Positions 39,361-51,871 of a stretch of DNA of 64,000 nt are shown piece by piece. Made by a program: the position numbers and the translations under genes. Within the stretch, counting starts at the first letter, position 1, and each line of letters opens with the position of its first letter. Below the pieces are notes generated by a model. It was not told where the DNA came from. It ran no database searches and saw only the letters and a list, made by a program, of their open reading frames with translations. The DNA comes from Erythrobacter colymbi (GTDB lineage Bacteria; Pseudomonadota; Alphaproteobacteria; Sphingomonadales; Sphingomonadaceae): contig NZ_MUYK01000006.1 of assembly GCF_002155685.1 (NCBI RefSeq), positions 62,001 through 126,000 of the forward strand, written 5' to 3'.

Positions 39361-40950
39361 TTACGCAGCCTGCGCGACTTCCTCCACCGGCTCATTCCGG
39401 ATCAGGAAGTCGAACGCGCCCAGGCCCGCCTTCGCGCCTTCGCCCATCGCGACGACGATCTGCTTGTGCGGCACGGTGGTGCAGTCGCCCGCGGCGTAGA
39501 TGCCGGGGATGTTGGTTGCGCCGTGATCGTCGGTGACGATCTCGCCGAACTTCGACAGCTCCAGACCCGTCTCGCGCAGCCATTCGGTGTTGGGGACGAG
39601 GCCGATCTGGACGAACACGCCCTCCAGATCGATCCGGCGCTCGTCACCATTGGCGCGGTTCTTGACCACGAGGCCGCTGACCTTGCCGTTCGCGCCGAGG
39701 ATTTCGGTGGTCTGGCCGTTGGTGACGATCTCGACATTCGGGAGCGAGCGCAGCTTGCGCTGGAGCACCTCGTCGGCGCGCAGCTTGGTGTCGAACTCGA
39801 TCAGGGTGACGTGGCCGACGATCATCGCAAGGTCGATCGCCGCTTCGACGCCGGAGTTGCCGCCGCCGATCACCGCGATGCGCTTGCCCTTGAACAGGGG
39901 GCCATCGCAGTGCGGGCAATAGGCCACGCCCTTGTTGCGATACTCCGCCTCGCCCGGCACGCCGAGATTGCGCCAGCGCGCGCCGGTGGAGAGGATCAGC
40001 GAACGCGCCTTGAGGGTGGCGCCGTTCGCCATCACGACTTCATGATAGCCGCCCACGTCCTTCGCCGCGCGCAGCTCCACCGCGCGGGCGAGGTCCATCA
40101 GGTCGATGTCATACTCGCCGACGTGCTTCTTGAGGCTGTCGGTCAGCTTCGGGCCCTCGGTATAGGGTGTGCCGGGGAGGTTCTCGATCCCGAGCGTGTC
40201 CATCAGCTGCCCGCCGAAGCGTTCGGCGGCGATGCCGGTGCGGAAGCCCTTGCGCGCGGTATAAACCGCCGCCGCCGCGCCCGCCGGGCCGCCGCCGATC
40301 ACCAGCACCTCGAACGGCGCCTTGGCGGCGAGCTTTTCGGCCTGCTTCGCATCGGCATTGGTGTCGAGCTTCGACAGGATCTCGGCCAGCTCCATCTTGC
40401 CGTTGTAGAACGGCTCGCCGTTGAGGAAGGTCGCGGGCACGGCCATGATGTCGCGGCGCTCGACTTCCTCCTGGAAGGTGCCGCCCTCGATCAGGGTCGC
40501 GGTGATGCGCGGGTTCTCGAGCGCCATCAGCGTCAGCGCCTGCACCACGTCGGGGCAGTTGTGGCACGACAGCGAGAAGAACATCTCGAAGTGGTAGTCG
40601 CCTTCCAGCGCGCGCACCTGCTCGATCAGGTCGGCATCGACCTTGGGCGGGTGGCCGCCGGCCCACAGCAGGGCGAGGACGAGCGAAGTGAATTCGTGGC
40701 CCATCGGCAGGCCGGCGAAACGCACCCATTTTTCCGCATCGCTCGCGCGGCGAATGACGAAGCTGGGCTTGCGGGCGTCGGTGCCGTCGAAGCGCGCGGT
40801 GACGAGGTCGTGGAGCGATGCGATCTGTTCGATCAGCTGGCGGGTCTGGCGCGACTTCTCGCTGTCATCCAGCGAGGCGACCAGTTCTATCCCTTCGCGA
40901 AGGTTGCCGAGATAGGTCTTGAGCTGGGCCTGCATGGCGGCGTCGAGCAT
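39361..40950 (-). CDS. ahpF: Alkyl hydroperoxide reductase subunit F
   Basis: This 529-residue flavoprotein passes electrons from NADH to AhpC. It starts [23 protein letters not shown] with GGAGG upstream. The N-terminal thioredoxin-fold pair carries the redox Cys129 and Cys132 (SLSCHNCPD). The FAD-binding GGGPAG lies at about 219-224 and the thioredoxin-reductase-like Cys345 and Cys348 in AYCPHCDGP. The C-terminal [17 protein letters not shown] is the usual FAD motif. ahpC lies upstream on the same strand, 238 bases away, so the two are probably co-regulated. Confidence 0.97.
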   Translation of the reverse strand: MLDAAMQAQLKTYLGNLREGIELVASLDDSEKSRQTRQLIEQIASLHDLVTARFDGTDARKPSFVIRRASDAEKWVRFAGLPMGHEFTSLVLALLWAGGHPPKVDADLIEQVRALEGDYHFEMFFSLSCHNCPDVVQALTLMALENPRITATLIEGGTFQEEVERRDIMAVPATFLNGEPFYNGKMELAEILSKLDTNADAKQAEKLAAKAPFEVLVIGGGPAGAAAAVYTARKGFRTGIAAERFGGQLMDTLGIENLPGTPYTEGPKLTDSLKKHVGEYDIDLMDLARAVELRAAKDVGGYHEVVMANGATLKARSLILSTGARWRNLGVPGEAEYRNKGVAYCPHCDGPLFKGKRIAVIGGGNSGVEAAIDLAMIVGHVTLIEFDTKLRADEVLQRKLRSLPNVEIVTNGQTTEILGANGKVSGLVVKNRANGDERRIDLEGVFVQIGLVPNTEWLRETGLELSKFGEIVTDDHGATNIPGIYAAGDCTTVPHKQIVVAMGEGAKAGLGAFDFLIRNEPVEEVAQAA

Positions 40951-41188
40951 GGGTGTCCTCCGGGCGCGGGGAGAGGCCGCGCGGGTCAATGGGGATGTGA
41001 TCCGGGTATCGGGTAACGCGGGACCGGATGCCGCCGCCGCCCGCAAAGGGGGGAGGTGGGGCGGGGGACATCCGGTCCCGGCTACGACCCGAGGGCTCTT
41101 TGAATGGCTCTCGGGATTTGCGGCCGGCGCGGAGCCTTGGGGGGAGGGGAGAGGCTCCCGCGCCTGCCGAGGGTGTGGCCGTGTGGCC

Positions 41189-41755
41189 TTAGATCTTGCC
41201 GACCAGGTCGAGCGAGGGGGCGAGGGTCTCCGCGCCTTCTTCCCACGCCGCCGGGCAGACCTGACCGGGGTTGGCGCGCACGTACTGCGCGGCCTTGATC
41301 TTGCGGGTCAGTTCGTTGGCATTGCGGCCGACGCCTTCGCAGGTGATTTCCATGATCTGGATCACGCCGTCCGGATCGACCACGAAGGTCGCGCGGTCGG
41401 CAAGGCCGACGCCTTCACGCAGCACGCCGAAGTTGTTCGACAGCACGTGGTTCTGGTCGCCCAGGAACGGGAAGGTCAGCTTGCCGATCTTGTCCGAGGT
41501 GTCGCTCCAGGCCTTGTGGCTGAAGTGCGTGTCGGTCGAGACGGCATAGACTTCCACGCCCATCGCCTGCAGCGTGCCGTACTTTTCGCCCATGTCTTCC
41601 AGCTCGGTCGGGCACACGAAGGTGAAGTCGGCCGGGTAGAAGAAGAACACCGACCACTTGCCGGCGAGATCGGCGTCGGTGACGGTGAAGAAGTCCTTGC
41701 CCTTCTGGAAGGCGGTGGCGGTGAACGGCTTGAGGGTCGAACCGATGATACCCAT
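41189..41755 (-). CDS. ahpC: Alkyl hydroperoxide reductase subunit C (peroxiredoxin)
   Basis: This 188-residue peroxiredoxin reduces hydrogen peroxide and organic peroxides and is recycled by AhpF. The peroxidatic Cys48 is in [13 protein letters not shown] and the resolving Cys167 in [11 protein letters not shown]. The start [20 protein letters not shown] is the family's usual N-terminus; an in-frame ATG 25 codons upstream adds an unrelated sequence. It precedes ahpF. The 436-base upstream gap to the next gene includes a GCGATTTTCGC stem near 41850 and AT-rich sequence further out. Regulation by OxyR is likely from family knowledge but no site was confirmed. Confidence 0.97.
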   Translation of the reverse strand: MGIIGSTLKPFTATAFQKGKDFFTVTDADLAGKWSVFFFYPADFTFVCPTELEDMGEKYGTLQAMGVEVYAVSTDTHFSHKAWSDTSDKIGKLTFPFLGDQNHVLSNNFGVLREGVGLADRATFVVDPDGVIQIMEITCEGVGRNANELTRKIKAAQYVRANPGQVCPAAWEEGAETLAPSLDLVGKI

Positions 41756-42191
41756 GGGAGTTTGTCCTTTTGTCGGGTGGTTGAGAGGGTTGAAACTGAC
41801 GGTGCCCAAATAGGAAGTTTTGCGCTGCACAAAAGTGGATTTGTGCGATTGCGAAAATCGCTTTTTTCAATCTGTGGGGCGGGAACCAATCGGATTTTCG
41901 CTAATATGGGCGAGCCGCCCGCGCCATCCGGTATCTAACCCATGTTATTCTTGTGTGCGACAAAGCGTGCTGAAAGCGCCATAAATCGCGATCTCGCTGT
42001 AATCGCGTCAGAGGCGCGGTGCCATGCAAACGGTTGCGCAATAATATTGTTTCAATAATTCCAAGAATTGAAAAACAAAAAGTAATATTATCAATCGGCT
42101 AACTATCGTAAAATTTGCAACTGACGCCCCGATATGCAATGAAAGTCCGTAAGGCGGGGGCCAATAACTTTACAAATGCGAAAGTAACCGG
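41756..42191. other. Intergenic region with AT-rich inverted repeats
   Basis: No gene is evident. From about 42035 to 42120 the sequence is strongly AT-rich in an otherwise GC-rich window. It contains TTTCAAT/ATTGAAA arms (42050-42056, 42067-42073) and ATAATATT/AATATTAT (42041-42048, 42084-42091). It may hold the promoters of ahpC and of the small downstream gene. Confidence 0.55.
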
Positions 42192-42464
42192 ATGTCCGAG
42201 GAATATGCCAAGCCTGCCATTGCGCCGGTCGCGTTCGATTTCGACGGTTCGCGGCTCGAGGCGGGGCAGAATACCATCGGTTTATCGAGCATGGATGTGC
42301 TGGGTATCGTGCAATCGGCCTTCAATGAAATCGGCCCCGCCAATGAGCAGATCGTCGCGATCAAGCGCGCGGTTATGGACGAGGTTTCCGAAGGAAAGCT
42401 CGCCCATGCCCTGCGCACCGCGATCGTCGGTGCGGCCAAGGCGGGCTGCACCTGCTGCGCCTGA
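42192..42464 (+). CDS. Small protein with Cys-rich C-terminus, unknown function
   Basis: This 90-residue protein starts MSEEYAKPAIAPVAFDFDGS and ends in AAKAGCTCCA, with three Cys in the last five residues and none elsewhere. The middle (GIVQSAFNEIGPANEQIVAIKRAVMDEVSEG) is predicted helical. No family was recognised. The ribosome binding site is weak, so a downstream start at 42294 is possible. It follows an AT-rich gap and precedes an epimerase by 63 bases. The Cys tail could bind metal or be a modification target, but no maturation enzyme is nearby. Confidence 0.55.
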   Translation: MSEEYAKPAIAPVAFDFDGSRLEAGQNTIGLSSMDVLGIVQSAFNEIGPANEQIVAIKRAVMDEVSEGKLAHALRTAIVGAAKAGCTCCA

Positions 42465-42527
42465 CGCGCGGCGCAGGCGCTTGCCTGCCCCCTTGCCCGT
42501 CGCGGGCTCGCTGCTATCCCGCTGTCC

Positions 42528-43484
42528 ATGCGAATTCTGCTGACAGGCGCGTCAGGCTGGCTCGGCCGTTTCCTCGCGCCGATGCTGCGCGCCGCCGGGC
42601 ATGACCTTCACGGGCTCGACATCGCACCGGGGGCGCACACCGACACGATCGGCAGCGTCGCCGATGCCGCGCTGGTCGGGCACCTGTTCGCCGCGCACCG
42701 CTTCGAAGGCGTGATCCACGCCGGCGCGCTGCACAAGCCCGACATCGTCCGCTACCCCGCGCAGGCCTTCATCGACGTCAATGTCACTGGCACGCTCAAT
42801 CTGCTCGAGGCGGCGGTGCGGCACGGCGCGGACCGCTTCGTCTTCACCTCCACCACCTCGCTGATGATCACCCGCGCGATCCGCGCCGAGGCGGGCGATG
42901 CGGCGGTGTGGCTCGACGAGACCTCCGGGCCGCTGGCGCCGCGCAACATCTACGGCGTCACCAAGCGCTCGGCCGAGGAGCTGTGCCGCTTGTGGCACGA
43001 CCTCCACGGATTGCCGGTTATCGCCCTGCGCGTCGCGCGCTTCTTTCCCGAGGATGACGACACCCACGCCGTCCCCGCGGGCGAGAACCTCAAGGCGAAC
43101 GAGTTCCTCAACCGCCGTCTGACAGTCGAGGACTGCGCCGCCGCCCACATCGCCGCGCTCGAGGCCGCGCCGCGGGTGGGATGGGGCATCTATGTCGTGA
43201 GCGCCCCGCCCCCCTTCACCAACGCCGACGCCGCACGGCTCAAGACGGATGCGGCGGGCCTTGTCGCCGAGCGCTTCCCCGATGCCCCCGCCCTCTATGC
43301 CGCGCGCGGCCGGGTGCTGCCGCAGAGCATCGGGCGGGTCTACGATCCTTCTGCCATCGAACGCGACCTCGGCTTCCGCTGTTCGACGGACTTCGCGGCG
43401 GTGCTGGCTGCGCTGAAGGCGTGCGGCCCGCTGCCCTTCACCCACGATCCCGCTTACGTCCCGCCCAAGGAGCTGGGGCGCTGA
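42528..43484 (+). CDS. NAD-dependent epimerase/dehydratase family protein
   Basis: This 318-residue extended short-chain dehydrogenase starts MRILLTGASGWLGRFLAP, with the NAD-binding GxxGxxG motif at residues 7-13. The catalytic pair is Tyr and Lys in NIYGVTKRSAEELC, preceded by a Ser/Thr in FTSTTSL. Family members epimerise or reduce nucleotide sugars or other hydroxy compounds; the substrate here is unknown. It stands alone, convergent with aroC, 3 bases apart. The start has no strong ribosome binding site but leads straight into the conserved first strand. Confidence 0.88.
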   Translation: MRILLTGASGWLGRFLAPMLRAAGHDLHGLDIAPGAHTDTIGSVADAALVGHLFAAHRFEGVIHAGALHKPDIVRYPAQAFIDVNVTGTLNLLEAAVRHGADRFVFTSTTSLMITRAIRAEAGDAAVWLDETSGPLAPRNIYGVTKRSAEELCRLWHDLHGLPVIALRVARFFPEDDDTHAVPAGENLKANEFLNRRLTVEDCAAAHIAALEAAPRVGWGIYVVSAPPPFTNADAARLKTDAAGLVAERFPDAPALYAARGRVLPQSIGRVYDPSAIERDLGFRCSTDFAAVLAALKACGPLPFTHDPAYVPPKELGR

Positions 43485-43487
43485 TCG

Positions 43488-44558
43488 TCAGCCGACCTGA
43501 GCGCGGTGCAGCAGCTTGTGGTCGGCCAGCACCAGCGCCATCATCGCCTCGACGACGGGGGTGCCGCGGATGCCGACGCAGGGGTCGTGGCGGCCCTTGG
43601 TGACAACCTCCACCGCCTCGCCTGCCGAGTTGATCGACTCCACAGGCGTCAGGATCGAGGAGGTCGGCTTGAAGGCGACGCGGCACACCACCGGCTGCCC
43701 GGTCGAGATGCCGCCTGCCGTGCCGCCCGCATGGTTGGCGAGGAATTCGGGCTTGCCGTCCGCACCGGGGCGCATCCGGTCGGCGTTTTCCTCGCCCGAG
43801 AGGCGCGCGGCCTCGAAACCGTCGCCGATTTCGACGCCCTTGACCGCGTTGATGCTCATCATCGCGGCGGCCAGATCGCTGTCGAGCTTGGCGTAGATCG
43901 GCGCGCCCCAGCCGGCAGGGACGCCGGTGGCGACGCATTCGACGATCGCGCCCAATGACGATCCGGCCTTGCGCGCGGCATCGACCTTCTCCTCCCAGCG
44001 CTTGGCGGCAGCGGGGTCGGGGCAGAAGAAGGGGTTGTTGGCGATCTCGGCGTAGTCGATGTTGGCCGGGTCGATCCGGTCGCCGCCGAGTTCGCAGACA
44101 TAGGCGGTGATCGTCACCTCGGGGATCACCAGCCGCGCCACCGCGCCCGCCGCGACCCGCGCCGCCGTCTCGCGCGCCGAGGAGCGCCCGCCGCCGCGAT
44201 AGTCACGGATGCCGTACTTGGCGTCATAGGCGTAGTCGGCATGGCCCGGGCGATAGCGCTGGGCGATCTCGCTATAGTCCTTGCTGCGCTGGTCGGTGTT
44301 CTCGATCATCAGGCTGATCGGCGTGCCGGTGGTCTTGCCCTCGAACACTCCGGAGAGGATCCGCACCAGATCGTCCTCGCGCCGCTGGGTGGTGAAGCGG
44401 CTGGTGCCGGGCTTGCGCGCATCAAGGAAGGGCTGGATGAACTCCTCGCTGATCGCGAGCCCCGGCGGGCACCCGTCGACGACCGCGCCCAATGCGGGCC
44501 CGTGGCTCTCTCCCCAGGTGGTGAAGCGCAGCACGCGCCCGAAGGTGTTCCAGCTCAT
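43488..44558 (-). CDS. aroC: Chorismate synthase
   Basis: This 356-residue enzyme converts 5-enolpyruvylshikimate 3-phosphate to chorismate, the last shikimate step, with reduced FMN. Signatures are [13 protein letters not shown] at the N-terminus, [16 protein letters not shown] with [18 protein letters not shown], and the C-terminal [21 protein letters not shown] 44558 ([15 protein letters not shown]) matches the usual start; longer in-frame starts are unlikely. It is divergent from ruvA, with 79 bases between. Confidence 0.97.
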   Translation of the reverse strand: MSWNTFGRVLRFTTWGESHGPALGAVVDGCPPGLAISEEFIQPFLDARKPGTSRFTTQRREDDLVRILSGVFEGKTTGTPISLMIENTDQRSKDYSEIAQRYRPGHADYAYDAKYGIRDYRGGGRSSARETAARVAAGAVARLVIPEVTITAYVCELGGDRIDPANIDYAEIANNPFFCPDPAAAKRWEEKVDAARKAGSSLGAIVECVATGVPAGWGAPIYAKLDSDLAAAMMSINAVKGVEIGDGFEAARLSGEENADRMRPGADGKPEFLANHAGGTAGGISTGQPVVCRVAFKPTSSILTPVESINSAGEAVEVVTKGRHDPCVGIRGTPVVEAMMALVLADHKLLHRAQVG

Positions 44559-44637
44559 GGGAGTGCCATCTGGCGCAAGTGTGGGCATCTGTCCATAAAG
44601 GCTGGACGCCGTTTGCGGCTTGGGGCAGGAACAAACC

Positions 44638-45246
44638 ATGATCGCGAAGCTATCGGGCAGACTGGATGCGACCGGCGAGGACTGGGCCGTGGTCGATGTG
44701 GGCGGGGTGGGCTACCTCGTCCATTGCTCCAGCCGCACGCTGGCAGCGCTGGGCGAAGTGGGCGAGGCCTGCACCGTCCACACCGAATTGCAGGTGAGCG
44801 AGAACGACATGCGCCTGCTGGGCTTTGCGGAGGCTTCCGAGCGCGACTGGTTCCGCCTGCTTACGGGCGTGCAGGGGGTGGGGAGCAAGGTCGGCCTCGC
44901 AATCCTCTCCGCGCTCTCGACCGGAGAACTGCGCGACGCCTGCGGGCGCGGCGACGCGGCGATGGTCGCGCGGGCGCAAGGCGTGGGGCCGAAGCTGGCG
45001 GGCCGGATCGTCAACGAGCTCAAGGACAAGGCCGGCGGGATGCCGGGCGGCTCGGGCGGGTTTGCCGTCTCGGCTGCCGCCGCCCCCGCAGGTAGCAAAG
45101 GCGCGGACGCGGCGAGCGCTCTCGAAAACCTCGGCTTCAAGCCTGCGGTGGCGGCGCAAGCCGTGGCGCGGGCTTTGGAGGAGTTGGGCGAGGGTGCGAG
45201 CGAGGGCGATCTCATCCGCGTGGCGCTGAAGAAGGCGGCTGGGTGA
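44638..45246 (+). CDS. ruvA: Holliday junction branch migration protein RuvA
   Basis: This 202-residue protein starts [28 protein letters not shown], the standard RuvA OB-fold N-terminus. Helix-hairpin-helix motifs are seen as [17 protein letters not shown] and [20 protein letters not shown], and a C-terminal RuvB-contact domain includes [20 protein letters not shown]. RuvA tetramers bind Holliday junctions and load RuvB. The stop overlaps the ATG of an extra small gene (TGATG), so the normal ruvA-ruvB adjacency is broken by one inserted gene. Confidence 0.97.
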   Translation: MIAKLSGRLDATGEDWAVVDVGGVGYLVHCSSRTLAALGEVGEACTVHTELQVSENDMRLLGFAEASERDWFRLLTGVQGVGSKVGLAILSALSTGELRDACGRGDAAMVARAQGVGPKLAGRIVNELKDKAGGMPGGSGGFAVSAAAAPAGSKGADAASALENLGFKPAVAAQAVARALEELGEGASEGDLIRVALKKAAG

Positions 45247-45704
45247 TGCATAATCAGGTTTCCAAAATGATGGAGTTTGTCGCCCGCTGTGCCGAACCAG
45301 ATAAGCTGAGGCAGATTGCCAAGAACGCCGAGGCAGGTGGCGAGCCTTCCCTGGCTTTGGCCGCGCGCCTTCGGCTTTACGAGGTGCTCCCCGCAGAGAA
45401 ACCCGGTACTCTTGAGCACGCAGTCTGGCAGTCGATTTACGCGCTCGAGGACGTTTTGAAGCAGGAGCGCGGGAAAACCATTCTTCTCGCCCGAACTCGC
45501 CAGAAAATCGCACGGCATGGCGAAGTCCGGTGTGTCGCAGACCTTGTGACCGGACCACCATCCGATGGATTCCAGATGTTGCTCGACCGAGATATGCTTG
45601 ACCTCTCTTTCGAGGCCGTCGCGCTGAAGTTTCCCGACAAGTTTGAGCAGACTACTCTGGATGCGGCACGGTCACGGTTGGATGCAGTAGGGTATAGCGC
45701 TTGA
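45246..45704 (+). CDS. Unknown protein inserted between ruvA and ruvB
   Basis: This 152-residue cytosolic protein starts at the ATG that overlaps the ruvA stop and ends in a TGA that overlaps the TTG start of ruvB. No family was named. The C-terminal half has a conserved look: [23 protein letters not shown], then [26 protein letters not shown] and a final helix [11 protein letters not shown]. The N-terminal part is helical. Base composition is clearly less GC-rich than ruvA and ruvB, suggesting later acquisition. Tight overlaps on both sides keep it translationally coupled with the Ruv genes. Whether it takes part in recombination is unknown. Confidence 0.8.
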   Translation: MHNQVSKMMEFVARCAEPDKLRQIAKNAEAGGEPSLALAARLRLYEVLPAEKPGTLEHAVWQSIYALEDVLKQERGKTILLARTRQKIARHGEVRCVADLVTGPPSDGFQMLLDRDMLDLSFEAVALKFPDKFEQTTLDAARSRLDAVGYSA

Positions 45705-46729
45705 CTGACCCCCTCCACTCCCCCACCCGCCAACCCGGCGACCCCGACGCGGCCCTGCGCCCGCGTCGCCTTGCCGAGTTCGTCGGGCAGGAAGCCGCCA
45801 AGGGGAACCTCGCCGTCTTCATCGCGGCCGCGCGCGCGCGGGGGGAGGCGATGGACCATACCTTGTTCTTCGGCCCTCCCGGCCTCGGCAAGACCACGCT
45901 GGCGCAGATCATCGCGGGCGAGCTCGGCGTCGGTTTCCGCGCCACCTCCGGCCCCGTCATCGCCAAGGCGGGCGATCTCGCCGCGCTGCTGACCAATCTC
46001 GAACCGCATGACGTGCTGTTCATCGACGAGATCCACCGCCTCTCGCCTGTGGTCGAGGAGGTGCTCTATCCCGCGATGGAGGACCGCGCGCTCGATCTCA
46101 TCATCGGCGAGGGGCCCTCGGCGCGCTCTGTACGCATCGACCTTCCGCCTTTCACCCTGATCGGGGCGACCACGCGCCAAGGCCTGCTGACCACGCCGCT
46201 GCGCGACCGCTTCGGCATTCCCGTCAGGCTCAACTTCTACACCCACGAGGAGCTGGAGCGCGTGGTCACCCGCGCGGCGGGGCTGATGGGCCTCGCCATC
46301 GCGCCCGACGGTGCGCACGAGATCGCCCGCCGCTCGCGCGGGACGCCGCGTGTGGCCGGACGCCTGCTCCGCCGTGTGCGCGACTTCGCCGATGTTGCGG
46401 GCAGCAGCACCGTCACCCGCCATGTGGCCGACGAGGCGCTCACCCGGCTCGAGATCGACCGCCTCGGTCTCGACCTGATGGACCGCCGCTACCTCACCAT
46501 GATCGCCACCACCTACAAGGGCGGCCCGGTGGGGATCGAGACGCTGGCGGCTGGCCTCGCCGAGCCGCGCGACACGGTCGAGGAGGTGGTCGAGCCCTAT
46601 CTGATCCAGCTCGGCCTCGTCGCGCGCACGGCTAGGGGGCGCGTTCTCAACGATGCCGGATGGGCGCATCTCGAAATGACCCCGCCCAGAGAATCACCCC
46701 CGGCCCAGTCCGGCCTGTTCGAAGACTGA
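45701..46729 (+). CDS. ruvB: Holliday junction branch migration ATPase RuvB
   Basis: This 342-residue AAA+ motor starts at TTG 45701 ([11 protein letters not shown]), which overlaps the stop of the preceding gene. Walker A is GPPGLGKTT and Walker B is [11 protein letters not shown]. The sensor and arginine-finger region [20 protein letters not shown] and the C-terminal winged-helix domain with [22 protein letters not shown] are intact. RuvB hexamers drive branch migration with RuvA; ruvC is not in the window. The TTG start may lower its translation and rely on coupling. Confidence 0.97.
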   Translation: MTDPLHSPTRQPGDPDAALRPRRLAEFVGQEAAKGNLAVFIAAARARGEAMDHTLFFGPPGLGKTTLAQIIAGELGVGFRATSGPVIAKAGDLAALLTNLEPHDVLFIDEIHRLSPVVEEVLYPAMEDRALDLIIGEGPSARSVRIDLPPFTLIGATTRQGLLTTPLRDRFGIPVRLNFYTHEELERVVTRAAGLMGLAIAPDGAHEIARRSRGTPRVAGRLLRRVRDFADVAGSSTVTRHVADEALTRLEIDRLGLDLMDRRYLTMIATTYKGGPVGIETLAAGLAEPRDTVEEVVEPYLIQLGLVARTARGRVLNDAGWAHLEMTPPRESPPAQSGLFED

Positions 46730-46976
46730 GTCGCCGCCGCCCGGCAATCGGCGGCCCCCGCGCGTTAACCAATCGGCTAACGGCACCCCCTTTTTCGGTG
46801 CCAGTTCGGGACAGCCTGCCCGAAATCCCGCGATTCCGGGGCGATTCCGGCCACTTCCCGGGCCGCTGCTTGGTTAACCCGATTGCCCCTGTCCGGCTTC
46901 TGCCATCAAAAGAAAGCTGGATTTGGAGGAATTGCGGCCACCCCGCGCCCCTCCCAGGCAAACAGGGTATACGACC

Positions 46977-48449
46977 ATGTCGCTCAAACTGGCCATCGCG
47001 AAGCTGTCCGCCGCTGCGGCGGGTGTCGCATTGTTGCAAGGCGGCGCGGTGCGCATGGCCGAGCCGATGAACACCGACCAGCCCGACTTCGCGACCAAGA
47101 TCGACGGCAAGCTGATCCAGGTCGATCCGGTCACCGGCGCGCGCTACATCAAGACGACGCGCGAGCGGGTGATCGCGGTTCCGGAGGAGCGCCGCCGCCG
47201 CATCGTCGAGCGCACGGTGGAATGCCAGCCGGTCGGCCCGGCCGGTCAGGGCGGTGCTGCGAGCCTGCCTGCGGGCGCGGTGAATGCCTATTACGATGCG
47301 GCCGCGTGCCCGCCGCTCGCGCAGATCGCCTACATGCCCGCACCGCTTCCGCCGCTTCCGCCGATTTCGGGCGGCGGTGGCCCGGGCGGCGGCTGGGGTG
47401 GCGGTTTCGGCGGCGGCTTCGGTGGCGGTCTCGGCTTCGGCGGGGGCTTCTTCGGCGGCTTCTTCGGCGGTGGCGGTTCGTCCTCGGGCGACGTTTCGGT
47501 CTCCACCACCACCTCGACCTCGGGCAGCACCAGCGGTTCGAGCAGCGGTTCGAGCGGCGTGGTGATCGATATCGACATCGACAATTCGACCTCGACGACC
47601 TCGTCCTCGGGCCAGTTCAGCTCGACCACCACCTCGTCCTCGGGCGTGGTGACCTCGTCGACCGGTCAGGTGTCGAGCAGCACCGGGCAGGTTTCCAGCA
47701 GCACGGGCCAGGTCTCGAGCAGCACCGGCCAGGTGTCGAGCACCAGCAGCACCGGCGCGGTCAGCAGCAGCACCGGTCAGGTGTCGAGCACCAGCTCGTC
47801 GGGCAATGTCTCGTCCTCGACCGGGCAGGTGTCCTCGTCGGGCAACGTGTCGAGCTCGACCGGCCAGGTCTCGTCCTCGTCGGGTAACGTCAGCTCGTCG
47901 GGCAATGTGTCGAGCTCCTCGGGCAATGTCAGCTCGTCGACCGGCGCGGTGTCGAGCTCGGGCTCGTCGTCTTCGTCTTCCTCGTCGAGTTCGTCTTCGT
48001 CCTCGTCGTCTTCCTCCTCCTCGTCCTCGTCGGGCGGGAGCAGTGGCAAGCCGGGCACCAGCTCGGGCGGATCGGGTTCGTCGTCCTCGGGTTCGTCGAG
48101 CGGCAGCTCGTCGTCGTCCTCCTCGGGCAGCAGCTCGTCCTCGTCCTCGGGCGGGGCGACCAGCGGCGGTTCGTCGGGCGACATGACCAGCAGCACCAGC
48201 ACCTCGGGCTCGTCGTCCTCGTCGTCGTCGAGCAGCAGCTCCTCGTCTTCCTCGGGCAGCAGCAGCGGGTCTTCGGGATCGAGCTCGTCGAGCGGCAGCA
48301 GCAGCTCGTCGTCCTCATCGTCTTCCTCCTCCTCGTCGAGCAGCAGCAGCGGCTCCTCGGGTGGCCACGACGTGCCGGCCCCGCCGATGACGATCCTGTT
48401 CGGCCTTGCCGCCGCTGCGATCCTCGGACGCCGCAAGCTGGTCGGCTGA
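46977..48449 (+). CDS. Ser/Gly-repeat surface protein with PEP-CTERM-like tail
   Basis: This 490-residue protein has a signal-like N-terminus (residues 1-28), a globular part with KLIQVDPVTGARYIKTTRER, a Gly-rich block (132-167), then repeats of SSTGQV and SSSGNV (about 225-325). Nearly pure Ser/Gly sequence follows to about 465. The last 25 residues (VPAPPMTILFGLAAAAILGR plus KLVG) resemble a PEP-CTERM signal: a short P-x-P motif, a hydrophobic helix and a basic end. Such proteins are sorted by an exosortase and often glycosylated on Ser. No exosortase is in the window. The role may be in extracellular matrix or the cell surface. A terminator follows. Confidence 0.75.
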   Translation: MSLKLAIAKLSAAAAGVALLQGGAVRMAEPMNTDQPDFATKIDGKLIQVDPVTGARYIKTTRERVIAVPEERRRRIVERTVECQPVGPAGQGGAASLPAGAVNAYYDAAACPPLAQIAYMPAPLPPLPPISGGGGPGGGWGGGFGGGFGGGLGFGGGFFGGFFGGGGSSSGDVSVSTTTSTSGSTSGSSSGSSGVVIDIDIDNSTSTTSSSGQFSSTTTSSSGVVTSSTGQVSSSTGQVSSSTGQVSSSTGQVSSTSSTGAVSSSTGQVSSTSSSGNVSSSTGQVSSSGNVSSSTGQVSSSSGNVSSSGNVSSSSGNVSSSTGAVSSSGSSSSSSSSSSSSSSSSSSSSSSSGGSSGKPGTSSGGSGSSSSGSSSGSSSSSSSGSSSSSSSGGATSGGSSGDMTSSTSTSGSSSSSSSSSSSSSSSGSSSGSSGSSSSSGSSSSSSSSSSSSSSSSSSGSSGGHDVPAPPMTILFGLAAAAILGRRKLVG

Positions 48450-48460
48450 GCAGGGCACCA

Positions 48461-48510
48461 CGCGCAAAACGAAAGGGCGGCCTTGCGGGGCCGCCCTTTT
48501 CGTTTGCGCG
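48461..48510. terminator. Long bidirectional terminator
   Basis: CGCGCAAAACGAAAGGGCGG pairs almost fully with the complementary arm ending at 48510, around a short TTGCG loop. A-rich and T-rich parts of the stem allow termination for both convergent genes. Confidence 0.85.
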
Positions 48511-48529
48511 CTATGATTTGCCTTGCGGC

Positions 48530-49072
48530 TTACTTCGCGTCCGGCTTGTCGACCGGCTGGCCCGCGGCTTCCCAGGCGAGGATCCCGCCCTCAAGATGCT
48601 CGACCGGCTTGCCCGTCACTTCGGCGAGCTTCTCTGCCGCGATCGCCGAGCGGCGGCCCGAACGGCAGTAGAGCACCACCTCGCGCCCGTCCGACAGGTC
48701 GAGCTTCTCGGCATTGAAGCGGTCGAGCGCGATGTGCTCTGCGCCCGGGATCGTGCCCTCCGCCACTTCGGCATCGGTGCGCACGTCGATCAGGCGGACA
48801 TTGCCCGCCTTGATCCGCGCGGCGAGTTCCTCGGGGGTCAGCGGCACCAGCGGTTCGGCGGGGGCGGCATCGGCGGCGGGTTCGGCCGAACCATCCGCCG
48901 CCGTGCCTGCAAAGGCCAGCTCGAAACCGAGCGGGGCCGAAGGGGCATCACGCTTGCCGCTATTCTCGCTCGGCTCGCCCCCGCAGGCCGAAAGCGCCAG
49001 CAGCAGCGGCGCCAGCGGCAGGGCGGGGGACAGAAGAAGAGCCCAAGAAGATACGGTGCGACCGCGCGTCAT
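48530..49072 (-). CDS. Rhodanese-domain lipoprotein
   Basis: This 180-residue protein starts MTRGRTVSSWALLLSPALPL with a lipobox LSAC, so the mature protein should be lipidated and anchored outside the inner membrane. After a low-complexity Ala/Glu linker, a rhodanese domain spans about residues 75-175, with VRLIDVRTDAEVAEGTIPGA and the active-site loop Cys in VVLYCRSGRRSA. It may transfer sulfur or act as a redox protein in the envelope. It lies 8 bases downstream of acnA on the same strand, so it is probably in the same operon; the functional link to aconitase is unclear. Longer in-frame starts lie inside acnA and are rejected. Confidence 0.88.
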   Translation of the reverse strand: MTRGRTVSSWALLLSPALPLAPLLLALSACGGEPSENSGKRDAPSAPLGFELAFAGTAADGSAEPAADAAPAEPLVPLTPEELAARIKAGNVRLIDVRTDAEVAEGTIPGAEHIALDRFNAEKLDLSDGREVVLYCRSGRRSAIAAEKLAEVTGKPVEHLEGGILAWEAAGQPVDKPDAK

Positions 49073-49080
49073 GCCTCTCC

Positions 49081-51753
<2,673 letters not shown>

Positions 51754-51871
51754 GGGAGGGTTCCGTCCTTTCGATTGGCCCGCCCCCGATCCACCAAGGG
51801 CGCGGTATATGCCCGCGCTCCTGCGCGCACACGCGCGCGAGGTCAAGGGGGTGAGGACTACGGCTTTTGTC

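Noticed and set aside
41756-41960. OxyR binding site before ahpC
   Set aside because: No convincing ATAG-N7-CTAT pair could be found by eye; the same was true before katG.
47640-47950. Tandem repeats that could be mistaken for a CRISPR array
   Set aside because: They are in-frame codon repeats of SSTGQV/SSSGNV within a gene, with no unique spacers.
47777-48436. Asp/Glu-rich frame opposite the Ser/Gly-repeat gene
   Set aside because: Acidic low-complexity sequence arises simply from reading Ser-rich codons backwards.
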